Source: Blepharisma stoltei (taxonomy: Eukaryota > Ciliophora > Heterotrichea > Heterotrichida > Blepharismidae). From it: a stretch of DNA of 64,000 nucleotides. Within the stretch, counting starts at the first letter, position 1; each line of letters begins with the position of its first letter. Positions 20,080 through 31,769 of the stretch are shown in pieces. The DNA lies in assembly GCA_914767885.1 (NCBI GenBank), contig CAJZBQ010000004.1, positions 1,279,001 to 1,343,000 of the forward strand, given 5' to 3'. The position numbers and the translations under genes are program-made. A model generated the notes under the pieces. That model worked only from the letters and a program-made list of their open reading frames with translations, was not told the DNA's origin and did no database searches.

Positions 20080-23000
20080 ATGTTTGAAGGCTTAATTGAA
20101 AAGATCCTCCTAGCTAAGCTTGGCAAATTCATTGCAGATCTCGACAAAGACAGTCTAAAAGTTGCCTTATGAAGTGGCGATATAACCTTACTGCCCATTC
20201 TGTGAATCTTTACTTGCTAAAAGTTAGTTTTATATTAAATTTTTCAAAAAAAAATTCCCAATTTTAATTATAAATTTATGTTTAGAATGCGGACTGTTTA
20301 ATAAAAACTGGAGATTTAGTTATAAGAAACGCTATTTGCATGCTAAAATTATTATTTGATTCATTTTTTTCGCTTATGGATGGTAAATTCAGAAAAAATA
20401 GGATTTTCCAATGGTTTCTCTAATGGAGAGGGGCGTTAGAAAATGTTTACCTTAAACCTGATGCACTTTTAATGCTGCAGCTCCCTATTATCTTAAAATA
20501 CGGACGTATTACCAGACTTATTGTCAAAGTCCCTTGAGCCCACTTATCAAGTTCTCCTGTCGAAATACTCCTTGAAGGTTTATACGCAGTTGCTTTACCT
20601 CAAGAAAGAGAAGAATGGGACTACAGCGAAGAAGGAGAAATTATCAAGCGCAAAGAAAACATTGAAATGTATGAGCAGAAACGTAAACAGCTTCAAGAAC
20701 AAAAACTTTTGTCAGCTGCTGAGGAGCTTAAACAGAAATCTTTTATTGAGAAATTAACCGCAAAAATCGTAGATAATCTGAAATTTACTATAAAAGACAT
20801 CCATTTAAGATTTGAGTATTCTGTAGATAAAAACATTTATTTTTTTTTCTATAAATTTATAATTATTTTTTTAGAAAATTCACTTTTGCCAAGTATTCAA
20901 TGGAAGGCAGAACTTTTTCAGCTGGAGTTACTCTAGAAAAAATTGAATGCTATACCACAAACCAAAACTGGACATCAGAATTCACCGACCGCCACCAGAC
21001 CAACAACGCTGGAGCTGCTATATTTAAGCTGTTTAAAATTGTAAGCTTAGCGGTATATTGAAAAAGTGAAGATGAAGAAGTTTTAAGCAAAATTACAGAA
21101 GAAAGCGCAATTATTTCAGCTTTAAATAGGCAGATTTATACTTTTAGCGAAGAGCAGCATTTAATTGCACCAAGTAAGGGATTATGTAGTCAATGCTGAA
21201 GCGAAGATTATTCATAATAACGATCTGACCAATTTTCAGAGGCCTAGATATAGCCTGAGCTGCCTTTTGGCTCGGGCTATCCTGAATTCTTATGACGTCA
21301 TCTGGGGAATTGGTTTTACTAATATTGTTGGCAAAGCCAGTTCCCAAGATGATAAATCTTTAATAAGAAGTTGACTTGTCAACTGGAGAGTTGGGAAATG
21401 TAGGATAACCCGAGCCAAAAGGAGGCTGGGGATATATAGCATCAATTTAATTATGCCAGAAATTACAACACATTATCATCAGAGACAATTCCATGATAGC
21501 GTGAAACTTTTTGAGTTCTTTACTGAGCATAATAAATTTCTGCTGAAAATGTAAATTATATTTACTCCTGCATTTAACAATGAACAAACTGTAGTTTTTA
21601 GGGTTCTACAGCGATAAGTTTCGCTATAAATATTTTTTTTAATTTTTATATGTTTACTATTAGAGTATTTTTTTAATGACAATCACAATATATGGCAGTT
21701 AGGGTAGGACAGCCAAGCTCAGTGAGAAAAGTCCATGACTTCTTGAGAGTTCTGGCTTCAAGAGAAATGATCCACATTGAGGCTTTTGTAGGTAGAGGTC
21801 CAAACGGACTTGGGGACATGGGCAGTTTTAACGGTTAGGCCGGTATTACCTACTGTTATCCAGAGCTGTCAATCTATGCTAATACTCAAGACTCAGGACT
21901 TTAAGAAGAGAATTATTATTAATATTAAATGATAATTGAAATGGTTTAACTTTTCCTAGGAACACCCGATTAGGATACTTATTTTATATACTTTAGCACT
22001 TATAGCCTGAATTTTATGCACTTTTTATTTTCTTTATTCTTTTAGCTAGAACTATAATAAATTTTATAATTAAAAATTATAATAATTTAATCGTTAAATT
22101 AAGATATTTTTAAATTGAGTTAGAGAAAACAAAAAGAAATTTCGATCACTTTCACCTATAGAAAGAAACCCAAGAAATTTATGGAAATTTGCAATAAGCT
22201 GTATTATAAAAACAATAAAGCAAAGGAAAAATAGGGCTATTGACTATTTTAAGACCCCAATAAGCATAAAAAGCTTTTATGAAGAGCAGTTTAAAATGCT
22301 ACATAGAAAGCTTAAGAAAAAAGGGTCATTGCCTATAGAAAAGCAAGAGCTATATAACAAGATTATATACGTCAACAAATTTGAAGACATTTTGGAATGG
22401 ACTTTGCATGTTTTATCAGTTATTGAGCGAGAATCTATACATTTTACCCACAAATATCATCTTTTAATTGCATAAATAATGAGTGCACCATTTATATTAA
22501 AAAATATAAAATTCAAGAGGAAAAACCTAAAAAGAAAGGCGGCTGATTTGGATTTTTAGGCAAAGGTAAAGACGCATCCCCAAAAGAAGACGAAGAAGAA
22601 ACCTACGCCGAAATCTTTGCAAACCTCGGAGAAGTTGACGAAGCAGCCCCAGAGCTCGCCCCTAAAGACTACATCTGGCTCTTCATTGATTTCCAGCTGC
22701 TTAAAGGCACTTTTGAGCTCAGCAAAACCCGCAACACTCTTCTAGGCGAAATTAAAGAAACCCTAGAATTCACCTATGACAATTTCCACTTTAACAGCGC
22801 AATGAGAATGAATGGAGGGACCATTTCTTCAGAAATCAGCAATCTTTCCTTAATTTCTTATGATGGAGACGCCCACTTCATGATTTGTCAAAAATTGCAG
22901 CCTAATGACTTACCATTTTTACAGATCCAGACTGAGATTAAGCCACTTGATGAGGACGTTTCTGCAAGAGTGAATTTTTTGTCACAGCCACTGGAGGTAA

Positions 23001-26000
23001 ATTATAATCCTCAAGCAGTTTCTAAAATTATTTCTTTTTTTGTGGTCCCAGATGTCCAGCAGTCTGCCAAAACGGCAGCCTGGGATACATTGCAAGGCTT
23101 ACAGGACTCAACTCAAGAGACACTGACTGACCTTTTGTATGGGGAGGCAAAATATAGGGTAAATATTCAAGCGTCAGGGCCGAGGGTTAGAATTCCGTCA
23201 CCTACAGGCCAAGGGTCGTTTTTGGTGAGTTTAGGAGATGTGTGTTTAACAAATGACCCGAAAATTCAAAATGATAACTATGAAGAGTTTAATTTGTCGG
23301 TGTCTTCTATAGAGCTGCAGTTTAAAACGCCAGATCAGACGTCAATTGATGTCATTTCAAAGTGCGAAATTTATACGTCGCTAAGCTTACTTAAAACGAA
23401 ATACAAAAAACGAAAAGAATATGGCTTATTCCAAGAAGACATGCCAGACGTAAAGCTTTCAGGGGAACTGCCCAATTTGCGGGTGTTTTTGTCGCCTTCT
23501 ATATATCATCAGCTATTAAGAATAGGAGACAGCTTTAAGCTTGAAGGAAGCCAAGCCTCTTCAATTACCCTGGAAAAAGAACAAATCATGAACTCCGCTG
23601 TTTATTCCTCTTTTTTGCAAAAGCAAGGCAGAAATGTCCAAAGCTGGCACAAGTTTTTTGGGATTTTGTCAGGAGGGTATATTTATTTTTTTAGAAATGA
23701 AAATGATTTAATTGCAGACTCCTATTTCTATATAAAAGATAGTAATATTCTTATGATGAAAGATCCGCCAAACTCGCTTAAGCTGCAAAACAGATATGGA
23801 GAATGTTTTATTTCTTTTAATTCCTTAGAAGTTCTTACTAAGTGGAGAGAAGCCTTGAATCAGCAGATTTTAGAAATCATGTCATATAGAAGTGCTTCAA
23901 TTATGACTGATAATAGAAAATCGAACTATGTGTATGCGAATTTTCAATTAGCGATACCTACAATTTCTTTGAAACTTACTAATGAAGAATATGTAGTACT
24001 ATCTGAGCTGAAACTAAATACATTAAAATGGCGACACATGCCAACTTGCCCTCTTGGCGTAGCAGACCTTATGGCTACTGCGAACTGGGAGGGACTCTGA
24101 ATCGAGAATCAAGTGCAAGCTCAGAGGTGTTTATTCAGGTAGGTTTCGGCTATTTTTCTGTGGTTGGAAATGGAGGTGCTCAGCAATGCCCTGGATCTGA
24201 TGGCTCATGGGCTTTCCTCTACCGAGAAACTGGGAGTTTCGGTCCAGGCTACAGAGAACAGTCTTTTTCCTATAGCTGCCGAAGAAAGGCACTTCTACAC
24301 CCGATAGACTCCAAGTATCCTAGGAATCAAGCTACTCCAATCGCCCGTAGCAGGGCCGCAGAAATCCATAAGCCGCCCACTTGAGATTGAAGCCGAAAGG
24401 CATAGAGGAGACAGAAGATATCGGAAGGGCACTCGCAAGAGGGATAGACCCTCTGGGCTGGAGTCGAAAAGCTGTACGTGAACATATTTGGTGACTGCGT
24501 CACCGATATGGCTAGAGCCTGTCTTTAACAATCCTAATCCTAACCTGAGCTGAAACTACAAGAAATTGTGTTAGGTACTTCTTTAAGACCATATGATTTA
24601 AGTTTGAATATGAAGCTGCAGTCGATGGAAATTGTAGACTTGCAAAGGCATAAAGGTTCAAGCCACATGACAATTCTGTGTAGAAGCCTAGATGATGAAA
24701 ATGGGCTCATTGATATGAATTTGCTAGTCTTAGGGAATAATTCGCCTTTATTTCGAGACCAAGACATTGAAATTATATTAAAATTAGGCAGTGTAGAGCT
24801 GAACTGGAATCCTGATATTTTAGGCAGCATGATCAACTTCTTTGAGTTCGCTGAATATTCAGACCCATCAGCAGTTCTAGAAGATACCCAAGAAATCCTA
24901 AAGCCAGACCATGTGCTTGCAAATCTACGTATTGAAGTAAAAAGCATTGACTTGTATCTTAACGTAGTCGAAAGATCATTAAGTATCGCTTTGGCGTCAG
25001 CTGTAGATTTTCATATATTTTTTAATGCAAATTTGCTATAATTTTGATAAAAATTAAATATTCCTTGACCAATCATTTATATATACAAATGTCCTTATTC
25101 GAAATGGAGGCTATGAATGGAACGGTGTCCTTGGCAACCTCGAAATTAGTGACCTAACTAACTACCCACAAACCGCCGTATACCAACAAATAAAGCCATT
25201 CCGGCTATTTTCTGTCAGAGAGCACTCAGAAAGTTTGGTAAGGTTCGACATTTTTATCTTCAAAGATAACCACCCACTAAAGCCTAAAAACATCGGAAGC
25301 AGGGTCAACGTCGAGCTGAGCTCAATAAGTATGATTTATCTGCATCAGCCCGTCATGAGAATTGTAGACTATTTTAATATGAAAATACTAGGACTTTTTG
25401 ACGTCGGCGCTCGTGTAGAAGACGCAAATGACTGGTCGCCAATATACAAGCTCTCCACATTATTAAAATCCCCTACGATAGAAAAACTAAAAGGCCTTAT
25501 AAGCGGGGTTGTCAGCTTTTCCCAAATTACTGTAAAAATAAAAAACCCTATGATAACCCTTACACCTAGGCCTAATTATCCAGAATTTTTTGTAGCTGAT
25601 TTAGGGACTATCACAATTTCTAACAGACAAAAAGAGACGACAAGCAGAGGAGGCAAAATTTGGCTTGATATTTATGATATAAAAATGAAGGATATTAATA
25701 TTCATTCTCCTACACAAATTGTAGCTGAAAATTTTGACTTAAAATTTGAGGTTGAAAGGCCTGTATTGACGCTAGAACAGATGGCGGGGACTGATATAGA
25801 CCAAAGTTATATAATGAATGGGGACTGTAGAAGAATTAAGCTGACTTTGGCACAAAGTGACTATTGCCTTATATTAAAACTATTTGATTTGAATTTAGCT
25901 TATGATGATCAGCTAGATGAGTATATAAACCCAGATAATACCTGCCTTATAGCAGCTAATGAAGTTGACCATGGAGGAGTTTTTATTTTTCTAAATTTAA

Positions 26001-29000
26001 ATATTGAAGTCATTTCGGTGCTTTTTAACAGCCAAGATGATGAAGAATTCGTGGAACTTTTTTCTGCTAAACAAGGTCAGAAAAATCTGAAGGCTAAATG
26101 AGTGGAGCGGCATTTATTTTCAGCGCCACCTAGTTAAATTTATTTTTCTATAAAAGCTATTGTAAATATTTTTTATTTCAAATGAAAAAAATTTAGTCTT
26201 CACTGTTTTTTTTTTGCCAGTACCTAAACAAGTATTAAAACTATGGAAATTCAATGATTATGCAATGGACGTGAAATTTGATAGCCAATATTTGCTAGGG
26301 CTTATAAGTGAGCTTAAAGTTAGGCCTGAGGAAGCCACAGATTGGGAAAGCGCCCAAGCTATTTTTAGTATCCCTATTGAAGGGATTTTGCAAGTTCTTG
26401 AATATGAAGATGACGACACCAGGCTTTCTCATGTGCTATTTGGACCTTTAGGAAGCCCTGAAGAGTATGGGGAATCCTCAATATTTAGCTTTGACTTAAA
26501 ATGCAACTTTGATGGCTGCAAAGATATGATTATTAATATAAACCAAGTCAGGATTAATTTTCATTTAGCTGCTTTTGAGCAGATTCAGCATTTTGTGTAC
26601 TATGGCTTACCTGATTATTCAAAAGAAGAAGACACCCCATTTGACTATATCAATAAATATAGGGAAACATTAATAAAACAATGATAAATTACAATAATTT
26701 TTTTTCTTAGAAAAGTGACTGTGTTTTTTACTTGGAAAAATCCTAAATATAGACCAGGCAAATTACAGTAATTTTTTGCTATAAAATAATGTGAGTTTCC
26801 ATAGTAGCCCTAAAATATAGACCCTCAAAACATATGATTGGGAAAGAACTAAGCACTGAATATTTTGGGCCAAGAATAAACGTGAATATCCTCATAAAAG
26901 AGCCTATTATGCTCCTCCCATCATTTTTATCTAGCCGAGTCTTGGTAGCTCAGTCTGATATTTCTTTTCAATATATAAGGGAAAAAGAAGAAATCGCCAA
27001 AACAGGGACTGACCCTTCAAGAACCAAAATTTTTATTATCCATGAGCTTGAAATTTATAGCTGTGTGCTTGATGATCTCGCCTCACAAGCTTCTTTTAAG
27101 CGTGTCCAGAAGCGAAGAGTCCTAGAGCCAGTCCAAGTTTGCTATGAAAGTAAAGAATTCATGGTATCCGAGCATGTCCAAAACTATGAAATTTCTTATT
27201 TAATCGGAAGTTTCCAAATGACAGTGTCTCACAAAGACTTACTGCTTATGAACCAGGCCTTGAAATTCCAAAAAGAGATGCTAAATCGCGAAAAAAAGGC
27301 TACAGAAGAGCTACAGAGAAAAAAAAGTGAAGAATTTGACATAGAAATGGAAGAAGTCCCTGACGTAAATGACACAGTTTTAACTTTTTCTAACAACCGG
27401 CAGTCAATATTTAGGTCTGCCGCAACTAAAAGGAAAAGAACGTGGATTGTAGACAATGAAGACGAAGACGGAATTTCAGAAAATTCAGGGGTCAATAGCA
27501 TCCTTAAGTATTCTACAATGTCAAGCCCATTCCTCGAGGAATCCAAAAATGAAGAAACGTCTTCAATAACCAGCACAAAATTTTCTATTGCAGGAATCAA
27601 TATAATTATCATTAATGACGCTTCAGGCGTATACAGCCCTATTATTGACTTTAATGCCCTGGATTTCCATATCAAAATGAGCGAAAACAACACAAATTGG
27701 AATTTAGGCACCTGAATTGGCCTGAGGTCGAATTTTTATAATCCACTTTTAGACACCTGGGAGCCGTTTGTGGAGCTTTTTTATATTAGTTTAGAAGTAG
27801 TAGACTGCCCTGAAAACAACCCAAGGCAACAAGTCAGCATAACGATCGACTCAGAAAAGCCATTAGATATCAATATTTCCGAAATCATGGTAAAACACCT
27901 TACGAAAGTATTTGAGACTTGGAATAAAAGCGACCCATCTAAAGAGACCAAAGAAGTAGTGTCTCCTCTTGCCATTGCAAACTTAACGGGGTATCCTATA
28001 ATGATCGAAAAAACGAGGAAAAATAAAAAAAATGAAGCCTTTGCGATGGTGATTGAGCCCTGTGCGATGCTTGATTATGAGCTTGACCCTAATGAGGTCA
28101 GAAATTTAGACCTTTCCCGGGAGCTGCTTAATGCTACTATATATAGAAATGAAGCACCTTTTGAGCCAATCACAAATATCCCTATTAACAGAGTCCAAAG
28201 CATCGACGTAAATGTCACTGACGGTGGAAATTTGATCCCTGTCATATTAGATATTGATCTTATGGGCACCCGAAAAGTCTTAAAAATAAGGTCTTCTATT
28301 GTAATATCCCCTTTTTCATAAATAACACCATTATTTTTATATAAAAAAATAACCGTTTATTTATTGTAATTTTTATAAAAAATGAGACAATATACGATAT
28401 GAGGATTTTATTTAGCAGGGCTCACGATATGGACGAAAGACTATGCAAAGCAGGCGAAGAATGCCCAGTCCCTATTGATTTTACAAACCACCTAATGGGA
28501 ATTATCCCTCTCCACATTAACGACCACGAATGGAAAATGAAAAAACTCGACAATATCTGTTCACAAAAAAACGGATTTTCTATAGCTATCAGGTCTTTAG
28601 ATTTTAATGCAGTTTTGCACCTACAAAAAGATAAATCTAACCCCAAAAAAGTGACTATTTGTATAAAGCCGCCTTTTGTGTTTAGAAATTATATGCCGAC
28701 AAACATAGGGCTTTGGCTGTTTTATGATTCTTTTAAGAGGCAAGCTTGTGAAGAGTATGTGATAGAGACCACGAAGAGTCTGCAGATTTATTCGACAGAG
28801 GCAAGCATTGAAATGCAGTGTGGGCTGGGGGTCCCAGGATTTAGGAAATCGCCGAAGACTGTTTTGTTGTCGAGACATGAAAAGCCACCTAAAAGTATTC
28901 AGCTGCTGGATGAGAGAAAAGAAGTTTTGATAGTAAATGTAATCTGGACTTAATAAAAATTTATTGGAAATAGCTATTTTAGAGCTTTTTTATATAAAAA

Positions 29001-31677
29001 ATAGCCATTAGTATTAAGGTAATATAGGCTTATAATATAGCTTTATTATAGACTATAAATTCCAAGGCAGCCATATTTTTACTTTTTACCCTGCAACTGT
29101 ACTTATTAATAGCACTCTATTACCATTGACTTTTTACTATAGAAAATCAGGAACCAGCAAAATTGTAGCTGGCCAAAAGCACCAAAGCAACATCGTCCCT
29201 CATCACGAAGTCCGAAAAATCGCTATCAGCATTGGCGCAAGCGAAAAAAAATCAAAATTCTTCAAAATCGCCACAGTCGGAGCTCAAAATATCATCGAAT
29301 TTAATGGCGAAAAAAGCAGGGCAGGGATAAAGTCCAAGTATCAGTTTACCTATGAGGTCCAGCTCACTCAAGTCCTTAAAGAAGAGCTTTTATTTACCAA
29401 AACCGTCGTGATTTCTCCTCGATTTCTGCTTATAAACTCTATGGAAGAAGACTTAATTATCATGCAGTTTGGAAGCGAAAATAATGAAATGATTTTGGCA
29501 AGGCAGTCTAGAGAGCCTTACCATTGGCCAGACTCAAAATTAAATGAACTGATGTGCATTAAAATTGTTGGGCAAGCCTGGTCATCTTCAGGGGCATTTT
29601 CTGTGACGAGTATAGGCACTTTTACAGTCCAATGCAAAAGTACAAGAAATCCAGGGATTTTTAAAATGATTAGGGTCGAAATAAAACTAGTAAGCAGCAC
29701 TGCATATGGTTAAGGAAATTTTCTATATATTTTTCATATAAAATTTATTTTTTTATTTTTTTTTTTATTTTGCATATGTAATATTTGACGAAGAAAACGA
29801 GAAATTTTCTTCATATAGGATAGAAAACTTATCAAATCAATTTTCTCTTAAAATTTATGCTTTTTAATAATAAATATTATTTTATTTTTTTAGGAAATAA
29901 GAAGATTTATAATGATTGTAAATAGGATACCAGAAAAAATGCAAAGACGAGTACCGCTGGATTGACATCAATACTTACTCTCCCTTTTCCTGGTCACAGC
30001 CACTTATGGCTCACGAAATTGTGGTACATTTCTACGTCGGGTCTTTATATGAATACCCTGTGCAAACAGGCTGTAAAAAGGTTTTTGCCTTTAACAAGAT
30101 GCGAGACTCCTATGTAATTGACATTAAATTGACCCCAGAACTAGGCAGCATTTTATACGCATCTACCACTAATGAAGGATCCACCAAGGTATTACGAATT
30201 TCTGACAGTCCGCTGAGAAAAGAATCCACTGAGGACGAAATGGTCTTTGTGCAGTACAACATTGGGGTTTCCCGGTTCGGGATTTCTTTAATTGAGCATT
30301 ACCAAGAACAGGTGCGAGAACTCCTATATTTTTCTGCCAGAGATATCGCAATATATTGCCAAAAAACCAAGCAGCAGTGGAAAAGTGAATTTATGATAAA
30401 AACGATGCAGATTGATAACCAGTACAATTTTAATGCAATTTATCCAGTTTTGTTAAACCCGTCACTGATGACTCAGGACCGAAATGTTCTAGAACTGACT
30501 GCGACACTTTATATAGACTCTCATCCGAATTGCTATAATTTTGAAGATTGTGAGCTTTTATGTATAAATTAATAAATTTGGCTTTTGATATATAAAATTA
30601 TAATAGAAATTATTTATTTAGATAAGGATAATCCAAACTTTAAATATAAATTTAGAAAGCCCTATCCTTAGAAAACTTATGGAGCTTGCAGGCAGAATTT
30701 ATTTCCAGCAAGGCACTGTAAATGACTCAGTTAAGCTGTATAAGGACCATTCTCATCCTAAATGGTCTATTGAAGAAAAACTTGAACAAGAAACTGGGTT
30801 TTACTTTGCAAAATTGAGGCTGTTTCCTATAAAAATATTATTGACTTTTGTACCGATAAAAGAAGAAGTTGAAGAAAACAGCGAAGACACCTTTGCCACT
30901 GTCGCAAAAGCCCTTGGGATGGGGATTACTGCAATAGAGTCAGCCCCAGTAAAACTTTATACTGTAGAAATGATCGACGTTTTTGGCACCCAATGGCAAA
31001 TTTTGTCAGCTTTAGAAATTCACTATAAAACTCAGCTTGTCAGCGAACTTTTTACATTAATTGGGCATTCTGAAATACTAGGAAACCCTATTGGGCTGCT
31101 AAATAATCTTGGGACTGGCGTTTTTGACTTTTTCTATGAGCCTGCACTTGGGATTGTACAAGGGCCTATCAGTGCTGGCAAAGGGCTACTTAAAGGGACC
31201 CATTCACTAGTAAAAAATACAGTCCAAGGGACGTTTGGGACTGTTTCTCTGCTAGCCAATTCCTTGGCAAAAGGAATAACGACCGTTACTATGGATAAAG
31301 AATACCAATTGGAGCGGCAAAGAGACAAGGCCAAAAATAAGCCAAAAAATGTGGTGGATGGGATAGGCATGGGAGTTACCAGCTTTTTAATGAATATTGG
31401 AAAAGGGATCACTGGGGTAGTGGCTGAGCCTGTAAAAGGGTATAAGAAAAATAAAATCAAAGGGATGTTTATGGGAGGCTATAGAGGGGTGACTGGACTA
31501 GTCATGAAACCTGTGGCAGGAGCGCTTGATGTAGTTAGTAAAGCTGCAGAAGGGATTAAAAATACTGCACAAACTGTAGAAACACCAGCAAGTTTGAAAA
31601 GAATGAGGCATCCAAGACAGCTGAATGGGAAGAATTGCATATTGAAGCCTTATATTTACACTGAAGAAGAATTATAA
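20080..31677 (+). CDS. VPS13: VPS13-family bridge-like lipid transfer protein
   Basis: Giant rod that moves phospholipids between organelles at contact sites. The start MFEGLIEKILLAKLGKFIAD is the chorein N-terminus. Further hallmarks: SGDITLENVYLKPDALLML, NPRNLWKFAI, a PH-like domain near 23630-23870 (SWHKFFGILSGGYIYFFRN), NPLLDTWEPFVELF before the adaptor-binding region, KIYQKKCKDEYRWID, and a C-terminal ATG2_C-like end (GNPIGLLNNLGTGVFDFFYE, VQGPISAGKGLLKGTHSLVK). About 15 IESs and two 16-nt introns (21174-21189, 26205-26220) interrupt it; removal leaves 3081 codons ending at TAA 31675-31677. A PH domain inside VPS13 is known from other protists. It ends earlier than the human C-terminal PH domain, which I do not see. 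Confidence 0.93.
20189..20436. mobile_element. Decayed MITE family 1 IES in VPS13
   Basis: 248 bp; right end ATTTTCCAATGGTTTCTCTA then GAGGGGCGTTA is recognisably family 1; left end TTACTGCCCATTCTGTGAAT is diverged. Excision joins GDITL to ENVYLKPDA. Confidence 0.8.
20828..20871. other. Very short IES, 44 bp
   Basis: GATAAA / TTTAGA flanks; removal gives FEYSVDRKFTFAKYSMEG. Shorter than the other IESs, so the exact limits are less sure. Confidence 0.5.
21174..21189 (+). other. 16-nt intron in VPS13
   Basis: GTAAGGGATTATGTAG; splicing gives HLIAPINAEAKIIHNN in frame. Confidence 0.8.
21249..21434. mobile_element. Foldback IES, family 4
   Basis: 186 bp between TATAGC repeats. The ends are inverted: ATAGCCTGAGCTGCCTTTTG at the left, with a near reverse complement (CCGAGCCAAAAGGAGGCTGG) at the right. 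Excision joins FQRPRY to SINLIMPEIT. The same terminal motif occurs at 36805-36951. Confidence 0.75.
21530..22120. mobile_element. Large IES in VPS13, 591 bp
   Basis: TA-bounded; removal joins FFTEH to RENKKKFRSLSPIERNP. An internal patch (21690-21900) is less AT-rich and may be an older retroposon; no terminal inverted repeat and no ORF recognised. Confidence 0.55.
22436..22506. other. Short TA-bounded IES, 71 bp
   Basis: GAATCTATAC / AAATATAAAATT flanks; joining gives ERESKIQEEKPKKKGGWFGF. Confidence 0.65.
24003..24558 (+). mobile_element. SINE-like retroposon S6 in VPS13
   Basis: Body 24017-24544 with a perfect 14-bp duplication CTGAGCTGAAACTA. Head AAAATGGCGACAC, tail AATCCTAATCCTAAC. 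It shares internal blocks with S5/S7 (GGAAATGGAGGTG.TCAGCAA, CCTCTACCGAGAAAC.GGG). Removal restores VVLSELKLQEIVLGTSLRPY. The duplication ends in TA. Confidence 0.85.
25014..25083. other. Short TA-bounded IES, 70 bp
   Basis: Joins AVDFH to TNVLIRNGGYEWNGVLG in VPS13; several neighbouring TA choices are possible. Confidence 0.55.
26131..26193. other. Short TA-bounded IES, 63 bp
   Basis: TAGT at both edges. With the intron at 26205-26220 it restores APPSLHLPKQVLKLWKF. Confidence 0.6.
26205..26220 (+). other. 16-nt intron in VPS13
   Basis: GTTTTTTTTTTGCCAG, 11 nt downstream of an IES; needed to restore frame. Confidence 0.6.
26660..26707. other. Short TA-bounded IES, 48 bp (or 54/60)
   Basis: Right edge TTAGAAAAGTGAC; left edge may be any of three in-frame TAs (26648, 26654 or 26660). 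Joins INKY to RKVTVFFTWKNPKY. Confidence 0.45.
26748..26815. other. Short IES, 68 bp, with direct repeat
   Basis: AAATATAGACC is present at both edges; removing one copy gives WKNPKYRPSKHMIGKE. Confidence 0.7.
28305..28375. other. Short TA-bounded IES, 71 bp
   Basis: Joins RSSIVI to KNETIYDMRILF in VPS13. Confidence 0.6.
28940..29048. other. TA-bounded IES, 109 bp
   Basis: Joins VLIVNV to DYKFQGSHIFTFYPATVLIN in VPS13. Confidence 0.6.
29705..29774. other. Short IES, 70 bp, with 8-bp direct repeat
   Basis: TGCATATG at both edges; removal gives SSTAYVIFDEENEKFSSYRI. Confidence 0.75.
29856..29927. other. Short TA-bounded IES, 72 bp
   Basis: Removal gives FSLKIYQKKCKDEYRWID, matching the conserved FYQKxxKDEYRW region of VPS13. 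Confidence 0.8.
30559..30628. other. Short TA-bounded IES, 70 bp
   Basis: Joins EDCELL to IQTLNINLESPILRKLM; an alternative junction 6 bp away is also in frame. Confidence 0.55.
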
Positions 31678-31769
31678 GTTTTGAATAAATTTAGACTTTT
31701 AAATTATTTTTAAAATAAATAGCAGGTGCCTTTTTACTTTTATCACCTAAAAATTAATTATTCAACATA

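Noticed and set aside
24028-24384. ORF of 118 codons overlapping VPS13
   Set aside because: It lies wholly inside SINE S6 with its 14-bp duplication, not in the host gene.
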